Assembly: GCF_900095225.1 (NCBI RefSeq)
Contig: NZ_LT607426.1
Span: 23,979 to 87,978, forward strand
Source of the DNA: Pseudomonas sp. UMAB-08
GTDB taxonomy: Bacteria; Pseudomonadota; Gammaproteobacteria; Pseudomonadales; Pseudomonadaceae
Length of the DNA stretch: 64,000 nt
Direction of reading: 5' to 3'
A program made the translations under genes and the position numbers. Each line of letters starts with the position of its first letter. Position 1 is the stretch's first letter. The notes under the pieces were generated by a model. That model was not told the origin of the DNA. It made no database searches and saw nothing but the letters and a program-made list of their open reading frames with translations. Positions 25,315 through 34,292 of this stretch are shown piece after piece.

Positions 25315-27891
25315 TCAGGCGTTAGCCAGTTGGTGCGGGGCAACGTGGGTGACAGGTTGCAACGGCAGCAGAGGCGCATGCGGATCGGCTTCGATCGACT
25401 GGCGCCAAGCGGCGAGCCACTCAGGATGGCCTTCGCTCCAGACCTGCTCATGCAGTCGCGCCAAGGCTACCGGGTCACTCAGCAGCATCAGGCGTTCCTG
25501 GTTACTGAGTTTGTCCGGCCCGACTTTCATCGCCTGACGAACCCGCTCGATGCGCGTCCATTCAATCGGCTCGGACTGGGTGTGCCGCGACGTCGCCAAG
25601 GCGCATGCCAAGGCATTCTGCTGCGGATCGACCACCGCCCGGATGAAGCCCTGTTTCAATGCATGCCAACGGTTTTCATGGGTGTAATGATCGGTCGCGA
25701 CCAGCTCTTTCGGCGGCGAGTACTCTTCAGGGATCAGGAAGAGTTTCTCGTCCCGCGCCTTGAGGCCCAAACCGACCCGGCTGGAAATCACCGAGACCGG
25801 AATCGACAGCATCAACGAGCCGACAATCGGCGCCAGCCACCAAAGGAAGCTTGGGTTCAGCGAGGCGACCAGCAGGCCCCAGCACAGACCCAGAAGCGTT
25901 TGCGGACCATGGCGCTTGACCGCTTCGCTCCACGGAGTGGAGTCATCGTCACGCTGCGGCGAGTTCCAGGTCGCGGCCCAGCCGAGGAACGCGGCCAGTA
26001 CGAAGCGCGTGTGGAACAGCATGCGGACCGGCGCCAACAGCACCGAGAACAGCATTTCCATCAGCATCGACAGGGTCACTTTGATGCGACCGCCAAAACC
26101 GACCGAACCCTTGGCCCAGATCAGAATGATGCTGAGCAGTTTGGGCAGGAACAGCAACACGATGGTGGTCGAGAACAGCGCGACAGCCTTGTCCGGGTGC
26201 CATTGTGGCCACAACGGGTACAGCTGGCGTGGCTCCATGAAGTACTGCGGCTCCATGAGCGTGTTAACCGCCAGCAAGGCAGTCGACAGCACAAGGAAGA
26301 AGAACCATAGCGGGGCCGACAGGTACGACATCACCCCGGTCAGGAACACGGCACGGTGTACCGGGTGCATACCCTTGACCAGGAACAGCCGGAAGTTCAT
26401 CAAGTTACCGTGACACCAGCGGCGGTCACGCTTGAGCTCATCCAGCAGGTTAGGCGGCAACTCTTCGTAGCTGCCCGGCAGATCATAGGCAATCCACACG
26501 CCCCAACCGGCACGGCGCATCAGCGCGGCTTCAACGAAGTCGTGAGACAGGATCGCACCGGCGAAGGCACCTGTACCGGGCAACGGCGCCAAGGCGCAGT
26601 GCTCGATGAACGGCTTCATGCGGATGATCGCGTTGTGCCCCCAATAGTGGGATTCGCCCAACTGCCAGAAGTGCAGACCGGCGGTAAACAGCGGCCCGTA
26701 CACGCGGGTAGCGAACTGCTGCATGCGTGCATACAGCGTGTCCATGCCCGATGCGCGTGGCGCGGTCTGGATAATGCCGGCGTCCGGGGTGGCTTCCATC
26801 AAGCGCACCAGACTGGTCAGGCACTCACCGCTCATGACGCTGTCGGCATCGAGCACGACCATGTAGCGGTATTCACCGCCCCAGCGACGGCAGAAGTCAT
26901 CGAGGTTGCCGCTTTTGCGTTTTACGCGACGACGACGGCGACGATAGAAGATCTTGCCGAAGCCTTCGCTTTCGCGGCAGACCTCAAGCCAGGCCTGCTG
27001 TTCGGCGACGGCGATATCGGAGTCGTTGGTATCACTGAGGACGAAAAAGTCAAAGCGATCCAGGTCACCCGTGGCGGCTACCGATTCAAAAGTAGCGCGC
27101 AGACCGGCGAACACACGAGGAACGTCTTCGTTGCAGATCGGCATCACGATGGCGGTGCGAGCACCGGCTTCGATGGGTTCGTTGCCCGCGCTGGCCCCGG
27201 AAATACGGTATTTGTCATGCCCGGTGAGCAATTCGAGAAAGCCCATCAACGCAGTCCAGAAACCGGCCGATACCCAGCAGAACAGAATCCCGAACAACAA
27301 CAGGATGCTGGTCTGCAAGGCGTAGGGCAGCACTTGCACCGCAGTCTGGAACAATGTCTGGTGAGTGATTTCATCCAGTGAAACGAAGGACCAGCCTTGA
27401 TAAGGCATGATCCCTTTCATGTACCAGGTCGCCACGACAGTTTGACCCAGCATCAGCACCAGCAAGATGTAACGGCGCAGTGAGCCGACAAAACGCCAGC
27501 GTGCCGAAGGCAGCTCGCGTTGGGGCGGCGTGGGAAGGTTCTTGCGACCCATCAGACGGCGCCAGCCACGCACCAGGATATTGGTGCGCCATGGTTCAGG
27601 GATGACTTTGGTACGACGAATCGGCGGCGTGGCTTTCAGGCAGACCCGACCACTGGCGTCGAGGACGAGCATTTCAGCTTCTTCCAGTTCGTCAGCGGTG
27701 GTCAATGTCAAACGACGGCCAACCGAAGCCTGAGCGGCCTCGGCGCTGTCGGTGAACTGCTGCGTAGAAAGACGCTGGTGCAGCTCGGTGAACGAGGTGC
27801 AGCTGGCGAGTTCCGCCCGCTGCTCATCGCTCATCGGCAAATGTGCCAAGTACTCGGTCAGAGACTCTGGCACAGACTGGACATTACTCAT
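25315..27891 (-). CDS. opgH: Glucan biosynthesis glucosyltransferase OpgH (MdoH)
   Basis: OpgH is the inner-membrane family 2 glycosyltransferase that makes the beta-1,2-linked backbone of osmoregulated periplasmic glucans from UDP-glucose. It has 858 aa, close to the E. coli length. Several membrane segments flank a large cytoplasmic GT2 domain with the acidic motifs LDADSVMSG and the product-site block RRWCHGNLMNF (QxxRW-type). The basic stretch YRRRRRRVKRKSGN lies inside the catalytic domain. ATG 27891 overlaps the opgG stop by 8 bp. Known in P. syringae as hrpM, a virulence-linked locus. Confidence 0.96.
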   Translation of the reverse strand: MSNVQSVPESLTEYLAHLPMSDEQRAELASCTSFTELHQRLSTQQFTDSAEAAQASVGRRLTLTTADELEEAEMLVLDASGRVCLKATPPIRRTKVIPEPWRTNILVRGWRRLMGRKNLPTPPQRELPSARWRFVGSLRRYILLVLMLGQTVVATWYMKGIMPYQGWSFVSLDEITHQTLFQTAVQVLPYALQTSILLLFGILFCWVSAGFWTALMGFLELLTGHDKYRISGASAGNEPIEAGARTAIVMPICNEDVPRVFAGLRATFESVAATGDLDRFDFFVLSDTNDSDIAVAEQQAWLEVCRESEGFGKIFYRRRRRRVKRKSGNLDDFCRRWGGEYRYMVVLDADSVMSGECLTSLVRLMEATPDAGIIQTAPRASGMDTLYARMQQFATRVYGPLFTAGLHFWQLGESHYWGHNAIIRMKPFIEHCALAPLPGTGAFAGAILSHDFVEAALMRRAGWGVWIAYDLPGSYEELPPNLLDELKRDRRWCHGNLMNFRLFLVKGMHPVHRAVFLTGVMSYLSAPLWFFFLVLSTALLAVNTLMEPQYFMEPRQLYPLWPQWHPDKAVALFSTTIVLLFLPKLLSIILIWAKGSVGFGGRIKVTLSMLMEMLFSVLLAPVRMLFHTRFVLAAFLGWAATWNSPQRDDDSTPWSEAVKRHGPQTLLGLCWGLLVASLNPSFLWWLAPIVGSLMLSIPVSVISSRVGLGLKARDEKLFLIPEEYSPPKELVATDHYTHENRWHALKQGFIRAVVDPQQNALACALATSRHTQSEPIEWTRIERVRQAMKVGPDKLSNQERLMLLSDPVALARLHEQVWSEGHPEWLAAWRQSIEADPHAPLLPLQPVTHVAPHQLANA

Positions 27892-29764
27892 CGGCAGGCA
27901 ACTGATAGCTCCAGGTCTCGGTCAAGACTTGTACATTCTTGGCCGGTTCCGGATTAGTGGGGGCAGTCTCGGCTTCAGGCTGCGGGGTCTGTTTGCCATC
28001 TTTGTCTTTCGCGATGTCGGCCTTCGCTACGTCTGCCTTTGCAGCGTCTGCTTTTGTCGATTCGCCTTTCGCCTCAGCGGGTTTGGCCGCGTCAGCTGGC
28101 TTGGCCGTATCAGCCTTGACTATGACGGTTTTCTCTTCTTTCGGAGCCACTTTGCTCTCGACCTTTTTCTCAACTTTCTTATCTGCTTTGTCAGCAACAA
28201 TCGCCGCAGGTTCCTTACCAGGCTCGGCAGGGACTTCACGAAGCAGATAAGCGCGCATGTCGATCGACTTGCCCGAATCTTTGGCTTTCAGGCGCAACGT
28301 CAGACGCCAGCCTTTGGTCACCGGGTTGTAGCGCAGATTGTTTTCGACCAACTCGGTGTTGTCGTCAGTGGTCACTTGGCTACGGATCGCCGGGTCTTCA
28401 CCCAGTTTTGCGAGCACCGGGCCTTCAAAATCAACCAGGAAAGCCACGCTGCCGTCAGGCTGACGGATCAGATTGGACTGTTTGACGTCACCGGTGGAGC
28501 GCAGGGTCTGTTTGACCCAGCCCAGATCAGGCGAATGGATGGAGCTTTCGTCCATGGTCCAGTGCAGGCGATAGTTGAACTCCATCGGCTGGCCTGGCTC
28601 AGGAATGACTTCCGGCTTCCAGAACGCAACGATGTTGTCGTTGGTTTCGTCGGCAGTCGGGATTTCTACCAGATCAACGGTGCCTTTGCCCCAGTCGCCT
28701 TTCGGTTCGATCCAGGCACTTGGGCGTTTGTCGTAGCGATCATCCAGGTCTTCGTAGTGGCTGAAGTTACGGCCACGCTGAAGCAGACCGAAGCCACGCG
28801 GGTTTTCCACCGAGAAGCTGCTGACCGCGAGGTGTTTCGGGTTGTTCAACGGACGCCAGATCCACTCGCCATTGGCGGCTTGAATCGACAGACCGCTGGA
28901 GTCATGCAGTTCGCGGCGATAGTTCAGCACTTTGGACGGCTGATTGGCGCCGAACAGGTACATGCTGGTCAGTGGTGCAACGCCCAGCTTGCCGACCTTA
29001 TCGCGCAGGTACATACGCGACTTGACGTCGACGAGGGTGTTGGTGCCCGGACGCACGGTCAGTTGATAGGCGCCTGTCGCACGTGGAGAGTCCAGCAGTG
29101 CAAAGATCACCAGATGGTTGTCATCCGGTTGTGGACGCTCGATCCAGAACTCGGTGAACCGCGGGAACTCTTCACCCGATGGCATTGCAGTGTCGATCGC
29201 CATGCCGCGCGCAGACAAGCCGTAGACCTGACCTTTGCCAACGACGCGGAAGTAACTCGCGCCCAGCATCGTCATGATCTCGTCGTTCTTGTCATCTTTG
29301 TTGATTGGGTAAAGCACACGAAAGCCTGCGTAACCGAGTTTTTCGGTAGCTTTCGGGTCGAACTTCACGTCGCCAAAGTCGAACCGGCTAGGGTCGTACT
29401 TGAATTCCTGTACGTCAGTCGCCGTGACTTCATTGATTTTTACCGGCGTGTCGAAGTGCATGCCCTGGTGATAGAAGGACAGCTTGAAGGGTGTCTTATC
29501 CCCAACCCACACGCCCTTTTCTTGAAGAAAGCGGATTTTTTGATAATCCGCGAACTTCATGTCGCGAAATTCGTTCGGCAGATTGCTCTTCGGAGCTTCG
29601 TACTTCTGCCCGGCCATGTCTTTGGCCTTGGCCGCAACATCGTCCAGGCTGAACGCCCAAAGCTGGCCTGCGCTGAACAGACAGATCAGTGCAGAGCCTG
29701 CCAACAGGGCACTACGTAACCGTTTACCGGGTGTCATTGGAGCAATACAGGGACTAACAATCAC
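27884..29764 (-). CDS. opgG: Periplasmic glucan biosynthesis protein OpgG (MdoG), with low-complexity C-terminal insertion
   Basis: OpgG acts in the periplasm on the glucan backbone made by OpgH. The start is taken as GTG 29764 (VIVSPCIAPMTPGKRLR); a TTG two codons upstream is also open. A signal peptide follows (SALLAGSALICLFSAGQLWA-FS). The product is ~626 aa, about 115 longer than E. coli MdoG. The excess is an Ala/Lys/Glu/Pro-rich stretch at about residues 514-609 (VEKKVESKVAPKEEK, TKADAAKADVAKADIAK) placed before the conserved final strand VLTETWSYQLPADE. The rest of the domain is intact. opgH overlaps by 8 bp. Confidence 0.95.
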   Translation of the reverse strand: MIVSPCIAPMTPGKRLRSALLAGSALICLFSAGQLWAFSLDDVAAKAKDMAGQKYEAPKSNLPNEFRDMKFADYQKIRFLQEKGVWVGDKTPFKLSFYHQGMHFDTPVKINEVTATDVQEFKYDPSRFDFGDVKFDPKATEKLGYAGFRVLYPINKDDKNDEIMTMLGASYFRVVGKGQVYGLSARGMAIDTAMPSGEEFPRFTEFWIERPQPDDNHLVIFALLDSPRATGAYQLTVRPGTNTLVDVKSRMYLRDKVGKLGVAPLTSMYLFGANQPSKVLNYRRELHDSSGLSIQAANGEWIWRPLNNPKHLAVSSFSVENPRGFGLLQRGRNFSHYEDLDDRYDKRPSAWIEPKGDWGKGTVDLVEIPTADETNDNIVAFWKPEVIPEPGQPMEFNYRLHWTMDESSIHSPDLGWVKQTLRSTGDVKQSNLIRQPDGSVAFLVDFEGPVLAKLGEDPAIRSQVTTDDNTELVENNLRYNPVTKGWRLTLRLKAKDSGKSIDMRAYLLREVPAEPGKEPAAIVADKADKKVEKKVESKVAPKEEKTVIVKADTAKPADAAKPAEAKGESTKADAAKADVAKADIAKDKDGKQTPQPEAETAPTNPEPAKNVQVLTETWSYQLPADE

Positions 29765-30029
29765 GAGCAACCCTCGCCGAAAAACAGATCATAAAACCAA
29801 CGGCCAGCTATCAAGTGCCGGGTTGGCGAGCATTGTTCCGACTCCGAAAGGGCCTAATGATTCCCTAAACGGCGACGGACCAGCCTCTGGCTATATCAAT
29901 CGGGTCAACGAACGCTGATCCCCGTAGCGCGCGATTATCTAGTAGCCCGCGTTACAACGCATCAGGTCCGATGAAGTATTTATTGCTTTTTCACCTGATA
30001 AATCCGGGCGGCCCAGGGTAATCGCCTGT

Positions 30030-30467
30030 TTAGCTCTCAAGTAAAAATGTCACAGGGCCATCATTGACCAGATGAACCTGCATGTCCGCACCAAATTGGC
30101 CCGCCGCCACATTATCGTGCACGCTTCTCGCCTGCTCTAATAGATAGCTGAATAACTCGGCGCCCAGCGCGGGCGGTGCGGCTTTGGAAAAGCTCGGGCG
30201 CAAGCCGCTCTTGGTGTCAGCGGCCAAGGTGAACTGCGACACTAGCAGCAAACCACCACCGACATCCCTGAGCGACAGGTTCATTTTGCCTTCGGCGTCG
30301 CTGAACACCCGATAGTTCAGCAGTTTGCTCAGCAACTTATCGGCGCTGGCGCGCGTATCTTGCGGCTCGACGCCGATCAATACCAACAAGCCCTGATCAA
30401 TGGCACCTACGATCTCACCCGCCACGTCGACATGCGCGCCACTCACGCGCTGAAGCAACCCCTTCAT
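30030..30467 (-). CDS. dtd: D-aminoacyl-tRNA deacylase
   Basis: Dtd removes D-amino acids (and glycine mischarged on tRNA-Ala) from tRNAs, a chirality proofreading step. It has 145 aa from ATG 30467 (MKGLLQRVSGAHVDVAGE). Both family motifs are present: LLVSQFTLAADTKSG and, near the end, NDGPVTFLLES, where Gly-Pro forms the cross-subunit chirality selector. The gene lies 10 bp after pip on the same strand, so the two are likely cotranscribed. Confidence 0.96.
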   Translation of the reverse strand: MKGLLQRVSGAHVDVAGEIVGAIDQGLLVLIGVEPQDTRASADKLLSKLLNYRVFSDAEGKMNLSLRDVGGGLLLVSQFTLAADTKSGLRPSFSKAAPPALGAELFSYLLEQARSVHDNVAAGQFGADMQVHLVNDGPVTFLLES

Positions 30468-30477
30468 ACCGGGCCTT

Positions 30478-31449
30478 TCACGCTTCTTCGGGCGGCAGAT
30501 CAAGCAACCGACGAGCAATCTGGCTCGCAGCACGCACCAGCGCATCGGTAATGCCCGGCTCGGATGCCGCATGACCTGCATCGCGGATCACCTGCAGTTC
30601 ACTGTTGGGCCAGGCTTGATGCAGCTCCCACGCATTGTCCAGCGGGCAGATCACGTCGTAGCGGCCGTGCACGATGATGCCCGGCAAATGAGCGATCTTG
30701 GGCATATCGCGAATCAACTGATTCTCTTCGAGGAACGCGTTGTTGGTGAAGTAATGGCATTCGATGCGGGCGATAGACAGCGCGCGCTGCGGTTCCGAGA
30801 AGCGATCCACCACCATCGGATTCGGCCGTAGCGTCGCCGTGCGCCCTTCCCAGGTGGACCACGCTTTGGCGGCGTGCATCTGGGCGATCTGATCACTGCC
30901 CGTCAGGCGTTTGTGGAAGGCGCCCAGCAAGTCGTGGCGCTCATCCTGCGGAATCGGCGCCAGGTAGTCTTGCCAATAATCGGGAAACAGGCGGCTGGCA
31001 CCCGCCTGGTAAAACCAGTTGATTTCCTGTGGCCGGCACAAAAAGATGCCCCGCAGGATCAAGGCATGGACGCGTTCCGGATGCGTCTGAGCGTAAGCCA
31101 ACGCCAGGGTCGAACCCCAGGAGCCGCCGAACAGGACCCATTTTTCGATGCCCAGGTGCAGACGAATCCGTTCCAGGTCTTCGACCAAATGCCAGGTGGT
31201 ATTGTTTTCCAGGCTGGCGTGGGGGGTGGAGCGCCCGCAACCGCGTTGATCGAAGGTAATGATGCGGTACATATTCGGGTCAAAAAACCGACGGCTCTGG
31301 GCATCGCAACCCGCGCCTGGCCCGCCGTGGATGAAAACCACTGGCAAACCTTCGGGAGAACCGCTTTCATCGACGTACAGCACATGAGGCTTTTCCACGG
31401 CCAGATCGTGCCGGGCGTATGGTTTGATCTGCGGGTACAAAGTCTGCAT
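30478..31449 (-). CDS. pip: Proline iminopeptidase
   Basis: This alpha/beta-hydrolase (peptidase S33) releases N-terminal proline from peptides in the cytoplasm. It has 323 aa. The oxyanion loop is HGGPGAG (residues 41-47), the nucleophile is Ser110 in GGSWGSTLAL, Asp lies in VHGRYDVICP and His in RDAGHAASEPG. The cap domain contains the family block WSTWEGRTATLRPNP with acidic residues that select an N-terminal amine. Divergent from glgP, with 234 bp between. Confidence 0.96.
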   Translation of the reverse strand: MQTLYPQIKPYARHDLAVEKPHVLYVDESGSPEGLPVVFIHGGPGAGCDAQSRRFFDPNMYRIITFDQRGCGRSTPHASLENNTTWHLVEDLERIRLHLGIEKWVLFGGSWGSTLALAYAQTHPERVHALILRGIFLCRPQEINWFYQAGASRLFPDYWQDYLAPIPQDERHDLLGAFHKRLTGSDQIAQMHAAKAWSTWEGRTATLRPNPMVVDRFSEPQRALSIARIECHYFTNNAFLEENQLIRDMPKIAHLPGIIVHGRYDVICPLDNAWELHQAWPNSELQVIRDAGHAASEPGITDALVRAASQIARRLLDLPPEEA

Positions 31450-31683
31450 AGGTGCTCCAAAGGGGCGGTCAGGGGCTTCTATTTATTTTGCCGTGGAGCA
31501 TCATAAACCCGAATCGAAGAATGATCATGCCCCCAGAGAGAGAAGGGGTGTTCGGCATGGAACGATCAATGCAGGGTTTTTATCAATTGCAATTACCCGC
31601 GAACCAGAAAGACGGACCCGTGTCGAACCATCTAGAGTTAATCATCCAGCTTCCTATTCGTCTGCTCGTTAGAGGTCGTATTG

Positions 31684-34137
31684 ATGTCAGAGGAACCGCT
31701 TGTTCGTGACGCCGAGGTGGCCGCTTTCCGTGCCGCTGTACTCGAAAAACTCACTTATGCGGTGGGTAAAGATCCAGATCACGCGTTTGACCATGACTGG
31801 TTCGAAGCCATCGCCCTGGCCGCTCGCGACCATATGGTCGAGCATTGGATGGACCACACTCGACAGATTTACCGCAAAGGCCAGAAACGGGTTTACTACC
31901 TGTCTCTCGAGTTCCTGATCGGTCGACTGCTGTATGACAGCCTGAGCAACCTTGGCCTGCTGGACATCGCTCGTGAAGCACTGACTGAGTTGGGTGTGGA
32001 CCTGGAGCGCATTCGTTTGCTCGAACCGGATGCTGCACTGGGCAATGGTGGCCTCGGTCGTCTGGCCGCCTGCTTCATGGAGAGCATGTCGACCCTCGGT
32101 GTCGCGTCCCATGGTTACGGTATTCGTTACGAGCATGGCTTGTTCCGTCAAGCCGTGGTCGATGGCTGGCAACAAGAGCAAACCGAGAACTGGCTGGACT
32201 TCGGTAACCCTTGGGAGTTCGAACGTGCCGAGGTGATTTACCCGATCGGCTTCGGCGGCAGCGTCGAGACCCTGGTCAATGAAGCGGGCGAGCAACGCCA
32301 GGTCTGGCGCCCGGCGGAAGTTGTGCGCGCCGTTGCTTACGACACCCCGGTGGTCGGCTGGCGCGGATCGAGCGTCAACACCCTGCGCTTGTGGCGGGCA
32401 CGGGCGGTCGAGGACCTGCACCTTGAACGCTTCAATGCTGGCGATCACTTTGGTGCGGTGGCCGAAGTCGTTCGCGCAGAAAGTATTTCCCGCGTGCTGT
32501 ACCCCAACGACAGCACCGAAGCCGGTCAGGAACTGCGTCTGCGCCAGGAATACTTCTTCGTTTCCGCGTCGCTGCAGGATTTGCTGCGACGCCATCTGAA
32601 CATGCATGAATCCCTGTATTCGCTGGCCGATCACGCCGCGATCCAGATGAACGACACGCACCCCTCGATCGCCGTTGCCGAGTTGATGCGTGTGTTGATC
32701 GATACCCACGGCATCCCGTGGGATGCGGCCTGGAAGATCACCGTCGACACCCTGGCCTACACCAACCACACCTTGCTTCCCGAGGCGTTGGAGACCTGGT
32801 CGGTTGGCCTGATGGAGCGGATGCTGCCGCGGCACATGCAGATCATTTACCTGATCAACGCCCTGCACATCGACGAATTGCGAGCCAAAGGCATTCACGA
32901 CTTCGAAGTGCTGCGCGCCGTCTCGCTGATCGAGGAGGACAACGGCCGCCGCGTACGGATGGGCAACCTGGCGTTTCTGGGTTCGCACAGTGTGAATGGC
33001 GTGTCGGCGCTGCACACCCAATTGATGCGCAAGACCGTGTTCGCCGAGTTGCACAAGCTATATCCCGAGCGGATCAACAACAAAACCAACGGCATCACCT
33101 TCAGGCGCTGGCTGCATCAGGCCAACCCGCCACTGACCCGCATGCTGGTCAAAGCCTTGGGCGCAGACGTTCTGGATAATGCTGAATCACGCCTGATCGA
33201 GTTAGAGCCATTCGCCGAGAAGGAAGCGTTCCGCCAACAATTTGCCGAGCAGCGCCTGAAGAGCAAGCAAGCCTTGGCGACCCTCATTCATGAGCGGCTG
33301 GGAATCATGGTCGACCCGACGGCGATGTTCGACGTTCAGGTCAAGCGCATCCATGAATACAAACGCCAACTGTTGAACCTGTTCCACACCATCGCCCTGT
33401 ATCAGGCGATGCGGGCCGAACCGGAGACTAACTGGGTGCCGCGGGTGAAGATTTTCGCCGGCAAGGCGGCCGCCAGCTATCACACGGCCAAGTTGATCAT
33501 CAAGCTGACCAACGACATCGCACGCACCGTAAACAATGACCCGACTGTGCGCGGCTTGCTCAAAGTGGTGTTCATACCCAACTACAACGTCAGCCTGGCA
33601 GAAAGCATTATCCCTGCCGCCGACCTCTCGGAGCAGATCTCCACCGCAGGCCTGGAGGCCTCGGGCACCAGCAACATGAAATTCGGCCTCAACGGCGCAC
33701 TGACCATCGGCACCCTTGATGGTGCCAACGTGGAAATGAGCGAGCGAATCGGGCTTGAGCACATGTTCATCTTCGGCCTGACGTCGCAGCAGGTCGAAGC
33801 ACGCAAACGCGCCGGCGATTACAGCGCCACTGGAGATATCGGCAGTTCACCGCGGCTCAATGATGTGCTGGAAGCGATCCGGGGCGGCGTGTTCTCACCG
33901 GATGATCCAAACCGCTATGCCGGCCTGATCGATCAGTTGATCGCTTACGACCGCTTTTTGGTGTGCGCCGACTTCGAATCCTATTGGGAGGCTCAAGGCA
34001 AGGTCGAGGCACTGTGGCACGACCCTAGACAGTGGTGGCGCTCGGCGGTGCTCAATACGTCACGGATGGGCTGGTTCTCGTCGGACCGAACCATTCGCGA
34101 ATATTCGAACGACATCTGGAAAGCGCTGGAGGAATAA
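31684..34137 (+). CDS. glgP: Glycogen/alpha-glucan phosphorylase
   Basis: GlgP releases glucose-1-phosphate from alpha-1,4-glucans using a pyridoxal phosphate cofactor. It has 817 aa from ATG 31684; a TTG directly before it is in frame. The substrate and cofactor blocks are strongly conserved: NGGLGRLAACFMES, QMNDTHPSIAVAELMR, and the PLP site EASGTSNMKFGLNGALTIGT with the lysine of NMK. The C-terminal GWFSSDRTIREYSNDIW is typical. No other glycogen genes lie nearby. A REP-like hairpin follows. The two downstream membrane genes are not known partners. Confidence 0.96.
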   Translation: MSEEPLVRDAEVAAFRAAVLEKLTYAVGKDPDHAFDHDWFEAIALAARDHMVEHWMDHTRQIYRKGQKRVYYLSLEFLIGRLLYDSLSNLGLLDIAREALTELGVDLERIRLLEPDAALGNGGLGRLAACFMESMSTLGVASHGYGIRYEHGLFRQAVVDGWQQEQTENWLDFGNPWEFERAEVIYPIGFGGSVETLVNEAGEQRQVWRPAEVVRAVAYDTPVVGWRGSSVNTLRLWRARAVEDLHLERFNAGDHFGAVAEVVRAESISRVLYPNDSTEAGQELRLRQEYFFVSASLQDLLRRHLNMHESLYSLADHAAIQMNDTHPSIAVAELMRVLIDTHGIPWDAAWKITVDTLAYTNHTLLPEALETWSVGLMERMLPRHMQIIYLINALHIDELRAKGIHDFEVLRAVSLIEEDNGRRVRMGNLAFLGSHSVNGVSALHTQLMRKTVFAELHKLYPERINNKTNGITFRRWLHQANPPLTRMLVKALGADVLDNAESRLIELEPFAEKEAFRQQFAEQRLKSKQALATLIHERLGIMVDPTAMFDVQVKRIHEYKRQLLNLFHTIALYQAMRAEPETNWVPRVKIFAGKAAASYHTAKLIIKLTNDIARTVNNDPTVRGLLKVVFIPNYNVSLAESIIPAADLSEQISTAGLEASGTSNMKFGLNGALTIGTLDGANVEMSERIGLEHMFIFGLTSQQVEARKRAGDYSATGDIGSSPRLNDVLEAIRGGVFSPDDPNRYAGLIDQLIAYDRFLVCADFESYWEAQGKVEALWHDPRQWWRSAVLNTSRMGWFSSDRTIREYSNDIWKALEE

Positions 34138-34152
34138 ATCTGTGAGGTGGAC

Positions 34153-34205
34153 TCACTCGCGAATGGCCTGACACGGCTTACCTGTCGCGCCGCTTTCGCG
34201 AGTGA
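34153..34205. repeat. Inverted repeat after glgP
   Basis: TCACTCGCGAA (34153-34163) is inverted as TTCGCGAGTGA (34195-34205) around about 30 bases with the inner GC-rich CCTGTCGCGCCG. This is a REP-type 'actcactcgcgaa...ttcgcgagtgaattc' unit, likely folding at the end of the glgP mRNA. Confidence 0.7.
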
Positions 34206-34292
34206 ATTCATCGCCGACCTCCGTTACAAATTATGTCCCCGACGGCCTGGACCGATATACTCCAGGCAAGCCGTATAAAGGGATGTCGACGC

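Noticed and set aside
26880..26960. Arg-rich stretch in OpgH (YRRRRRRVKRKSGN) considered as a frameshift or foreign insert
   Set aside because: The frame is continuous and conserved GT2 motifs lie on both sides, so it is a normal basic loop.
27752..29719. 655-codon open frame on the plus strand over opgG
   Set aside because: It is antisense to a fully conserved gene, lacks a ribosome site and family resemblance, and is expected from codon bias in GC-rich DNA.
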